Source: Bacteroides salyersiae WAL 10018 = DSM 18765 = JCM 12988 (GTDB taxonomy: Bacteria > Bacteroidota > Bacteroidia > Bacteroidales > Bacteroidaceae). From it: a stretch of DNA of 64,000 bases. The notes under the pieces were generated by a model, which had not been told where the DNA came from, ran no database searches, and worked only from the letters and a program-made list of their open reading frames with translations. The stretch is taken from assembly GCF_000381365.1 (NCBI RefSeq), contig NZ_KB905466.1, positions 677,443 to 741,442 on the forward strand, written 5' to 3'. The position numbers were made by a program, and so were the translations under genes. Shown here in pieces: positions 52,667 to 60,281 of this stretch. How positions within the stretch are numbered: position 1 is the first letter of the stretch; each line of letters starts with the position of its first letter.

Positions 52667-54919
52667 TTATAATTTCTTCAATAAACCTTTCAAAAAATCG
52701 ACAGTTGTCTCTATACGCCTCTTTATCATTTCACCTTTACGGTGTCTCTGCTCCCTTCTGGCAAGTGCACTAAGAAACGGCAGGACATCCTGCTGTGAAG
52801 GTAAATTATAAGAGGCTATTTCCGAGATACTGCCAACCTTTATCGCCACCGCATTACGTGGTAATGCCTGAAACATGTCGTCATCGGTTGTATCATCCCC
52901 TATGGCCAAAATAAAATCATAATGCATATCAACCATCAGACGTTTTACTTCAGACCCCTTGTTATAATCAGGTGATTTTATCTCTACCACTTTGTTGCCC
53001 TGCATAATCTGTAATTTCTGCCGAGAACAAATGGAGATCAGTGCATTTACCAGTTGTTGGGCACGCAAAGCCCCCAACCATGCATCACTTTCCCTGTAAT
53101 GCCAAACAAGAGCGGTCTCTTTCACTTCCAGACGGGCGCCCGGAGTTTTGCTGACAAACAATCGCAAAATAGACAGCAAACCGTTTTCCCAATCCATTTT
53201 TTTCATATTGTTGTGCCATACTCCATGTTCCTTGTAGAAAGCTCCATGTTCTGCCGCAAAAGAAACGGGAAGATTACCCAGCCATTTCTCCAATGTATAA
53301 TGGTCACGTCCGCTATTTATCACCACATGGTTTGCCGGGTCATCAGCTAATCGCTGCAACAACGCGATCAGTTCCGGTGTCGGCTTCGCATCTTCCGGTC
53401 TGGCTTTGAAAGCAACCAATGTCCCGTCATAATCCAGTAAAACCAACCGGCGTACCGCCTGATCATACCGAAGTTTAAGGGATGCAATCGTAGCTGCCGT
53501 AAGCCGCTTATGCCGTAATTGTTCATTCTTCAAATAGGTGTTTCTCAGTTCATGGATAAAATCGAAAGCCCATTTATCCACTGTCTGAACGGATATGACG
53601 GCTTGCATACGTTTTAAGCGGTGTACCTGTTCTTGCACAGGCATTTCCAATGCATGGCAAATGGCATTCTCTATCTGCTCTGTATCGTTCGGGTTGATTT
53701 GGATGGCACCGGTCATCTCTACGGAGGCACCCGCCATTTCACTCAGTATTAAGACTCCCGGAGTATCAGACTTTGCCGCCACGTATTCTTTCGCCACCAG
53801 ATTCATACCGTCACGCAAAGGTGTCACTAAAGCAATATCCGCCACACAGTACATGGCTACCAGTTCCTCCCACGTAAAACTGTGATAGAAATAACAAACC
53901 GGTGTCCAGTCCATAGTGGAATAACGCCCGTTAACAGAGCCTATTTCTTCGTCTATACGGGTTTTCAATTCAGCATAACTACCCACATGATCGCGTGAAG
54001 GCACAATGATCATGGCAAGCGTCACTTTTCCGTGGTACTCAGGATGATGTTCCAGAAAAGAAGAGAATCCATGCAGACGATGCAAGATACCTTTACTGTA
54101 ATCAAGTCTATCTACGGATAATATCAACTTGTGATTTCCAAAAAGCTTGCGAGTATGATCAATAGCTTGCTTTACTTGAGGATTACAAGAGGCCTTATGA
54201 TAGGAGTCATAGTTGATTCCCATAGGCAATGCATCTATTCGCGCCACACGATTTCCAAGTTGTACTTCATCCAATTTGAACTCAAGATGCAATACACGTT
54301 CCACGGCACTGATAAAATGCCGCATATAATCGTGCGTGTGGAAAGCAATAAAATCAGCTCCCAATAAACCTTTCAATATTTCAGCCCTTTCCGGCAGTAT
54401 ACGGAAAAGTTCGTAGGAAGGGAAAGGTATATGGTGGAAATAACCGATGCTCAGATCCGGATAGACCTTGCGCAACATGGCGGGTAACAACATCAACTGA
54501 TAGTCCTGTACCCAAACCACGTCTCCTGGGCGTATCACACGGCAAATTTCATCACAAAACAGCTGGTTCACCTCTTTATAAGCTTGCCAGAAAGATTTCT
54601 TATACAATGTATAGGCATAAAAATAGTGACAGAGAGGCCAGATTGTACTGTTACTATAACCTTCGTAGTAATCCCTGATTTGTACTTCCGTAAGGAATAC
54701 CGGATGAAAGTTCATTTTATCCAGTTCAGAGGTAATTTCCAATTTTTCCTCTTCTTTGTCAACACACAATCCTGGCCAACCGATCCAGTGTTTCTCATAG
54801 GAAATCTGAAGGGAATTAAGCCCGGTGGTCAATCCGCCTTCACTGCGTACAAATGAGAAAGTCCCATCTGCACTGGTAACCTTTACCGGTAATCTGTTTG
54901 ATATAATATAAAGTTTCAT
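52667..54919 (-). CDS. Fused trehalose-6-phosphate synthase/phosphatase (OtsA-OtsB)
   Basis: The 750-residue protein begins with an OtsA GT20 domain (about 1-460): ISNRLPVKV, VWVQDYQLMLLP, SVDRLDYSKGI and TPLRDGMNLVAKEY. It continues with an OtsB HAD phosphatase (about 490-750): nucleophile motif LLDYDGT at 494-500 and late GDDTTDDDMF near 690. One protein thus makes trehalose 6-phosphate from UDP-glucose and glucose 6-phosphate, then removes the phosphate. Both halves look intact. The fusion is common in eukaryotes and some Bacteroidota. It precedes the GH15 gene by 12 bases. Confidence 0.93.
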   Translation of the reverse strand: MKLYIISNRLPVKVTSADGTFSFVRSEGGLTTGLNSLQISYEKHWIGWPGLCVDKEEEKLEITSELDKMNFHPVFLTEVQIRDYYEGYSNSTIWPLCHYFYAYTLYKKSFWQAYKEVNQLFCDEICRVIRPGDVVWVQDYQLMLLPAMLRKVYPDLSIGYFHHIPFPSYELFRILPERAEILKGLLGADFIAFHTHDYMRHFISAVERVLHLEFKLDEVQLGNRVARIDALPMGINYDSYHKASCNPQVKQAIDHTRKLFGNHKLILSVDRLDYSKGILHRLHGFSSFLEHHPEYHGKVTLAMIIVPSRDHVGSYAELKTRIDEEIGSVNGRYSTMDWTPVCYFYHSFTWEELVAMYCVADIALVTPLRDGMNLVAKEYVAAKSDTPGVLILSEMAGASVEMTGAIQINPNDTEQIENAICHALEMPVQEQVHRLKRMQAVISVQTVDKWAFDFIHELRNTYLKNEQLRHKRLTAATIASLKLRYDQAVRRLVLLDYDGTLVAFKARPEDAKPTPELIALLQRLADDPANHVVINSGRDHYTLEKWLGNLPVSFAAEHGAFYKEHGVWHNNMKKMDWENGLLSILRLFVSKTPGARLEVKETALVWHYRESDAWLGALRAQQLVNALISICSRQKLQIMQGNKVVEIKSPDYNKGSEVKRLMVDMHYDFILAIGDDTTDDDMFQALPRNAVAIKVGSISEIASYNLPSQQDVLPFLSALARREQRHRKGEMIKRRIETTVDFLKGLLKKL

Positions 54920-55299
54920 GATATTTCTATATCAATATATATACCAATATGGTCAACTACAACACAACACACTGATAAATAATCAACTAACAAGAATATA
55001 TTCAATTGCACATATCTCCTAAAATGAAAATCCCCTTTCCATTTTGAAAGAGACAGGGATTTCATACCGGCAGTAAATTACTAAATGCCCATTATTTGTA
55101 TCAATAGTTGAAACTTTTTCTCTACAAAAACACCTTTTAGAAAAAGGAAGTGAGGGAAATGGTACTTCCCTTACTTAAAGAGAATGCCAACCAAATGCTA
55201 AAAAGGTAAAGGATATATAGCAAAAAAAGAGTTGACAATTAATTGCCAACTCTTCTCTAAATATACTTTGATTCACTTGTAACCACCAAAAACATTGCT
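54920..55299. other. Hairpin-rich intergenic region
   Basis: No gene is supported here. Hairpins seen: AAATCCC (55028-55034) with GGGATTT (55056-55062); CTTTTTCT with AGAAAAAG near 55116-55147; an 11-base interrupted pair with GAGGGAA and TTCCCTT near 55150-55184; and AAGAGTTG (55227-55234) with CAACTCTT (55247-55254). The last is followed by TCTCTAAA. They may include terminators facing either way. Confidence 0.4.
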
Positions 55300-55307
55300 T
55301 ATCTTTG
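55300..55307 (+). promoter_or_regulatory. Promoter -7 element of the DJ-1/PfpI gene
   Basis: TATCTTTG fits TAnnTTTG, with TTG 20 bases upstream (55277-55279). It leaves a leader of about 140 bases before the ATG at 55455. Confidence 0.55.
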
Positions 55308-55454
55308 TGTTACAGAGATATTTGAAATGATGCAAAGCAATGTAATATGTGGCAGGACTTTCACTATTATATCATTACCTGCCTTTTTAAAGAAACGCTT
55401 TTAATCGCTGATGTCCCATAAAAGAAAATATCAACACCAATAATAAAAAAGACA

Positions 55455-56063
55455 ATGAAAAAAGAAATTCTGTTTGTACTGTTAAATAACTTTGCCGATT
55501 GGGAAGGAGCTTATATTGCCCCGAACCTCACTTTGGGTGTTGAACCCGGAAGTGAAAGCAAATATGTAGTTAAAACTGTGGCTGTCACTAAAGATCCGGT
55601 AGTATCATGCGGTGGCTTTAAGGTATTGCCCGATTACGGTATCGACAACATTCCTACCGATTATGCAGGAATAGTACTCATTGGCGGTATGAGTTGGTTC
55701 ACTCCGGAAGCTGAAACCATCGTTCCTTTGGTAAAAGATGCCATTGAGAATCGAAAGTTAGTAGCAGGAATCTGCAACGCTTCAGTCTTTCTTGGAATGC
55801 ACGGTTTTTTAAACAAGATAAAGCACACCAGCAACGGATTGGATTACCTAAAGGCTTATGCCGGGGCAAACTATACAGGTGAGAACTTCTATATAGACGG
55901 ACCAGCAGTCAGAAGTGAAAACATTGTAACCGCCAACGGGTTTTCTGCTCTGGAATTCTGCCGTGAAATACTCTATGCGCTGGAAGCAGACTCTACCCAG
56001 AAGATAGAGAGAAGTTACCGTATGCACAAAACAGGTGTTTGGGAAGACCCGGAAATGGAATAA
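55455..56063 (+). CDS. DJ-1/PfpI-family protein (type 1 glutamine amidotransferase-like)
   Basis: The 202-residue cytosolic protein has the DJ-1/PfpI core with the nucleophile elbow AGICNASVFLG near 113-123, where the Cys is the likely active residue. It has YAGIVLIGGMSWF near 72-84. Such proteins include glyoxalases, deglycases and stress chaperones. The activity cannot be chosen from sequence. It stands alone, with its own promoter and long leader, 73 bases before the YdeI-like gene. Confidence 0.88.
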   Translation: MKKEILFVLLNNFADWEGAYIAPNLTLGVEPGSESKYVVKTVAVTKDPVVSCGGFKVLPDYGIDNIPTDYAGIVLIGGMSWFTPEAETIVPLVKDAIENRKLVAGICNASVFLGMHGFLNKIKHTSNGLDYLKAYAGANYTGENFYIDGPAVRSENIVTANGFSALEFCREILYALEADSTQKIERSYRMHKTGVWEDPEME

Positions 56064-56136
56064 ACGGAATAGGCTGGATACAGATATAGTACAGAAAAAC
56101 GACTCCGGATAAAGAACGATTATACGATACTGAAAG

Positions 56137-56700
56137 ATGGATGACAAAGAACTTATTTTTGAAACCAGGGCATTGTTTCGAGAATGGCTGGAAAACGCAG
56201 GTACAACGAGCGACGGGATTTGGTTGGTATTTGCGAAAACCAATACGCTAAAAACACTGTCGGCTCATGAAGCACTCGAAGAAGCATTGTGCTTTGGCTG
56301 GATAGATGGTCAGATGCAATCCATCAATGAGGACAAGTATAGAAAATATTTTGCCCGGCGAAGAGAAAAAAGCAATTGGTCGGACAAGAACAAAGAGCTG
56401 GCTCGGAAACTTATTCAAAAGGGACTAATGACTCCGAAAGGAATGGAAGCCGTAGCCTGTGCAAAACAAAACGGACAGTGGGACAACTCCAAACGTAGCA
56501 CCGCCTCCGAAGAACAAATCCGGATGTTCAGACAGCTCATTGAGCCACATGAACCTGCTTATACAAATCTATTGGCTATGTCCGATTCTGTGCAACGTAC
56601 CTATACATTGTTTTATCTGGATGCCAAATCGGATAAAACTCGCCAAACTCGTATGGAAAAGATTATCGACAGACTTAATAAGAACCTCAAACCCATGTAG
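56137..56700 (+). CDS. YdeI/OmpD-associated-type protein
   Basis: The 187-residue protein has the YdeI family pattern: RALFREWLENAGTTSDGIWL, then ALEEALCFGWIDGQMQSI and RRREKSNWSDKNKE. The family includes proteins linked to antimicrobial-peptide resistance and has no known enzyme activity. No signal peptide or membrane helix was seen. It may be read with the DJ-1 gene upstream, since no separate TAnnTTTG was found in the 73-base gap. Confidence 0.85.
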   Translation: MDDKELIFETRALFREWLENAGTTSDGIWLVFAKTNTLKTLSAHEALEEALCFGWIDGQMQSINEDKYRKYFARRREKSNWSDKNKELARKLIQKGLMTPKGMEAVACAKQNGQWDNSKRSTASEEQIRMFRQLIEPHEPAYTNLLAMSDSVQRTYTLFYLDAKSDKTRQTRMEKIIDRLNKNLKPM

Positions 56701-56747
56701 CCACGACTTTTATGAATGTTGAAAGGGAAAGATAAAGCCGCATATCA

Positions 56748-56817
56748 GCACCGTGCTTAGCGACACTAAGCACGGTGCATACTACCTGTATGAATAGTGC
56801 TTAACAAAGGTAAGCAC
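56748..56817. terminator. Pair of related hairpins between convergent genes
   Basis: GCACCGTGCTTAG (56748-56760) pairs perfectly with CTAAGCACGGTGC (56766-56778). A second stem, GTGCTTA (56797-56803) with TAAGCAC (56811-56817), repeats the same GTGCTTA core. They sit between convergent genes, fitting terminator duty, but lack a clear T-tract. Confidence 0.5.
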
Positions 56818-56913
56818 CCGGCTTATGGTCATTGGTATGCCTTTTCATTTTTTCTCTACGCCCTTTCACCCAGTACCCTCCCGATATAAGCAAGAAAATT
56901 TAGCTGTACCGCA

Positions 56914-58404
56914 TCAGAACGTCACATCCATCTTCACCATAAAGGTACGCGGAGCTGCTACCGACATCGGCCGGGAAGAATACTCCTTATTCAACAAGTT
57001 ATTAACCATAAACTGAAATGCAACCTCTTTTGTAGCCTTTACTCCCAGACGGATATCCACCGTAGCATAATCCGTATTGTGTTTTTTCCAATAAGTAGCT
57101 AATGTTTCGCCATCGATACTACCGAAAAGCAAACTACGCACATAATCCATCACTTCCGGATTGCCATTCGGTTTTTCACGCTCGTCCAACATGATATAAT
57201 CCACCGCAAGCGTCTTACTTCTCCAAGCCACATTCATACCCAGATTTATACGTTTCCACTCAAAATCGAGCGTAGTTTTAAAAGTATGTTTCTGGCAATA
57301 TTTCAAATATTTGGAATTATTCGACTTCTCTTTCATCTGCAAAGGATCGGTATAAGTATCCTCCAATGCATTACGTTCTTTATAATCCGCATCACGCGGC
57401 TCAGTGTATACATAGCCCAAGTTATAATACAGTTTCGTGTTCTTATTAAAATTATATACACCATTTGTGCTGACTTCCATCCCATAAATCCGCGCTTTGG
57501 AAACATTGTGGAATTGTGCTCCAATACCGAACCCTCCTTGACCAAGCAACATCTCGACCGCATCCGAAATGCTGTTTATCATCTTGTTATTGCCATTATT
57601 GAACAATCCGAACTGGAATTCGATCATATCTTTATACTCGGTATAAAAACCTGCCACGTCCAACATCCCCTGAAGATTACCAAGCTTATACCCTTGCTTG
57701 AAACCAAGTTCGGCATTGAAACCTTTCTCCGCACGAATATTTTCATTCGGATATACACCTACCCCACCGATGTCCTTACGCAGATATTTCTCTACTACCG
57801 ACGGATTGCGATACCCCTGTCCAAAGCTGGCGCGCAGAAAACTATAATCGGCAAGCTGATAATTCAACCCGGCACGCAAAACCGGACGAAAAGGAACTTT
57901 TGTCCCAAAAATCTTTGTTTCGGCCTCCCGGTAATGATTATTTATACGATAATATTCGGCACGCACTCCGGCCGAAACGCTCAGACGATCCCCAAAACGT
58001 TGATCGTATTGAAAAAAAACAGCCAGATTATCACTCTTATAAACCTGATCGATGGCCGAAGAATAGTGACGAGTATGCCGGAAAGTGGTTCCGGCAGTGA
58101 TCTGTGCACCACTATCCCAGCGTTTATTAAACTGATAATCGAGAAAATAATCGTTGCACTCATCCGTTCGCGTACTACCATTATTCTGTTCCGGATTAAG
58201 AATATCAGAGAGCCAAAGCACCAGATCACCGGGCATCTGCCCATTCTGCAACGCACCCAAATCAGAGGGCAGACCGCTTGCCATCATCCAGGCAATAAGG
58301 TCACAATAATCGGCAGTAGTAGCATTGGGGAAAATAGGATTCAACAAACCGAGCGCTCCGTTGACCGCACCATTCAAATCACCTTGCAAAAGCGGCTGCA
58401 CCAA
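56914..58404 (-). pseudogene. TonB-dependent receptor, 5'-truncated remnant
   Basis: The 496-residue frame has the C-terminal beta-barrel of a TonB-dependent receptor, with repeated amphipathic strands (QITAGTTFRHTRHYSSAIDQ, VNNLLNKEYSSRPMSV) and a terminal Phe (MVKMDVTF). Receptors of this family normally have 700-1000 residues. Here the signal peptide, TonB box, carboxypeptidase-like part and plug are absent. The frame is bounded upstream by a stop, begins only with a TTG, and has no promoter or signal. The sequence upstream belongs to the divergent GH28 gene, so the 5' part was deleted. Expression as a functional receptor is not expected. Confidence 0.8.
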
Positions 58405-58520
58405 AGGCTAATCTCCACAATGGCTGATAATCACCCGCATCCTTCAATATACAAGTTAAAAAAGTCATTTTACACAGGACTAAAATCACCAAGATTTACC
58501 CATGATTCTCAGAAGTTTCT

Positions 58521-58528
58521 TATGTTTG
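58521..58528 (+). promoter_or_regulatory. Promoter -7 element of the GH28 gene
   Basis: TATGTTTG fits TAnnTTTG and lies 43 bases before the GH28 ATG. Confidence 0.55.
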
Positions 58529-58571
58529 CACACATAAATTATCAGTTGATCCTTTAATTCAAATTCAAACC

Positions 58572-59897
58572 ATGAGATTCATTGCATTACTACTTACTGC
58601 GTTTATCAGTTTACAATCGTTCAGCGAAGAAAAATTCCCGGATGGAACTCCCATTCCCGACTGGTTCAGACAAAATGAAGTTGTCAATATCCAGACATTA
58701 GGTAAGAAATACAACATTCTTGAATACGGTGTCATCAACGACAGCACCCTTCTCCAGACCGAGAAAATCCAATCGGTCATCGACCAGGCATCCCAACAGG
58801 GAGGTGGCGTTATCGTCATCCCTAAAGGCACATACCTCAGCGGCTCTCTTTTCTTCAAACCGAAGACCCATCTGTATCTGGAAGAAGATGCCGTTTTAAA
58901 AGGAAGCGATGATATCAGCAACTTTCCTATTATCGATACGCGCATGGAGGGACAGAGCTTGACATACTTTGCCGCATTGGTAAACGCCGATAAAGCAGAC
59001 GGGTTCACGATCTCCGGAAAGGGAACCATCAACGGTAACGGGCTGCGTTACTGGAAGTCCTTCTGGCTGCGCCGCAAAGTGATACCCAAATGCACAAATA
59101 TGGACGAATTACGTCCACGGTTGCTATACATCTCTAATAGTAACGATGTACAAATTTCCGGCGTCAGCCTTATCAACTCCCCTTTCTGGACTACCCATCT
59201 TTACCGTTGCAACCGTGTGAAGTTATTGAACCTGCATATTTTCTCTCCCGCCACCCCGGTAAAAGCTCCGAGCACCGACGGTATCGATATAGATGTTTGC
59301 AGCAATGTGTTGGTGAAAAATTGCTATTTATCAGTAAATGACGATGCCATTGCCCTGAAAGGCGGTAAAGGGCCGTGGGCGGATCAAGATCCCAATAACG
59401 GCGGCAACAGCAATATCATTATAGAAGATTGTACCTACGGTTTCTGTCACAGTGGCCTGACGTGCGGAAGCGAATCCATCCATAACCGCAATATTATCTT
59501 CCGCCGTTGCAAAATCAACAATGCGACCCGCCTTTTATGGCTGAAGATGCGTCCGGACACCCCACAAAAATATGAATATATCCTCGTAGAAGACATCACA
59601 GGAGATGCCAAAAGTTTCTTATATATCAAACCTTGGACACAATTTTTCGATCTCAAGGATCGCAAGGACATTCCGATGTCTTACTCCGACCATGTGACCC
59701 TGCGTAATATCGATCTTGAATGCGATGTATTTTTCCACGTAAGTCAATCCGACCAGTATAAACTGACAAACTTTACTTTCGAAAACTTGAATATCAAAGC
59801 AAAGAAACCAGAATGCAACAAAGAAATAATCAACCCGTTCATCTGGAAAAACGTAAAAGTAGTGCCTGTACAGGGAAATCCCTCAAGTAAGCATTAA
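58572..59897 (+). CDS. Glycoside hydrolase family 28 (polygalacturonase-like)
   Basis: The 441-residue exported protein has a short signal peptide (LLLTAFISLQSFS) and a right-handed beta-helix. Catalytic-region motifs are STDGIDID near 236-243, NDDAIALKGG near 256-265 (the Asp pair) and CHSGLTCGSE near 292-301, with RLLWLKM near 318 in place of the usual RIK. It likely cleaves galacturonan or rhamnogalacturonan linkages of pectin. It stands next to a decayed TonB receptor, a possible remnant of a former carbohydrate-uptake locus, but no SusC/SusD pair is present. Substrate is unproven. Confidence 0.9.
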   Translation: MRFIALLLTAFISLQSFSEEKFPDGTPIPDWFRQNEVVNIQTLGKKYNILEYGVINDSTLLQTEKIQSVIDQASQQGGGVIVIPKGTYLSGSLFFKPKTHLYLEEDAVLKGSDDISNFPIIDTRMEGQSLTYFAALVNADKADGFTISGKGTINGNGLRYWKSFWLRRKVIPKCTNMDELRPRLLYISNSNDVQISGVSLINSPFWTTHLYRCNRVKLLNLHIFSPATPVKAPSTDGIDIDVCSNVLVKNCYLSVNDDAIALKGGKGPWADQDPNNGGNSNIIIEDCTYGFCHSGLTCGSESIHNRNIIFRRCKINNATRLLWLKMRPDTPQKYEYILVEDITGDAKSFLYIKPWTQFFDLKDRKDIPMSYSDHVTLRNIDLECDVFFHVSQSDQYKLTNFTFENLNIKAKKPECNKEIINPFIWKNVKVVPVQGNPSSKH

Positions 59898-59903
59898 AGA
59901 TAT

Positions 59904-59955
59904 GGATTCCACAACCCTCTTTATTCTGTTACAAAACAAGAGATTTGTGGAATCC
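59904..59955 (+). terminator. Terminator after the GH28 gene
   Basis: GGATTCCACAA (59904-59914) pairs perfectly with TTGTGGAATCC (59945-59955), with an inner CTCTT/AAGAG stem. A T-tract is weak, so efficiency is uncertain. Confidence 0.6.
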
Positions 59956-60022
59956 GTATTTAAAAAGGTCAGATGACAGACCCTCCCATCTCGCAGTAAA
60001 AGAGCCCTCTCTTTGCAGGATA

Positions 60023-60229
60023 TCAGAATTTTATCAATCGTTTAGGAGAACCGTGCCATGAACATCCCAGACAATACACTTCCGTAAAATCGAACCCTTC
60101 CGTCGAAGCTTCCTCATCTTTGGGAATCACAACTCCTTCTTTCGTGATATATACCAACAACCGGTCTCCTTGCTCGTTCTTTACATACATGCCGGCAATT
60201 TTACATTGTGGACAAAGCATTTTTCTCAT
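60023..60229 (-). CDS. Small zinc-ribbon protein
   Basis: The 68-residue protein has two Cys pairs, MLCPQC near 4-9 and YCLGC near 52-56, as in a zinc ribbon. The middle is beta-rich (LLVYITKEGVVIP). It has its own promoter (TATCTTTG on the minus strand at 60265-60272). Function is unknown; such proteins are often nucleic-acid or protein-interaction modules. Its start is clear. Confidence 0.75.
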   Translation of the reverse strand: MRKMLCPQCKIAGMYVKNEQGDRLLVYITKEGVVIPKDEEASTEGFDFTEVYCLGCSWHGSPKRLIKF

Positions 60230-60264
60230 CCGTTCTATTCTCCTCTTTTTTTAAAATTCGGCTG

Positions 60265-60272
60265 CAAAGATA
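60265..60272 (-). promoter_or_regulatory. Promoter -7 element of the zinc-ribbon gene
   Basis: TATCTTTG on the minus strand fits TAnnTTTG, 35 bases upstream of the ATG. Confidence 0.55.
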
Positions 60273-60281
60273 ATCCTATTA

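Noticed and set aside
57286..58557. Plus-strand frame of 423 codons over the TonB receptor remnant
   Set aside because: The minus strand reads as a TonB barrel with typical strand pattern and terminal Phe; the plus-strand product has no family features.
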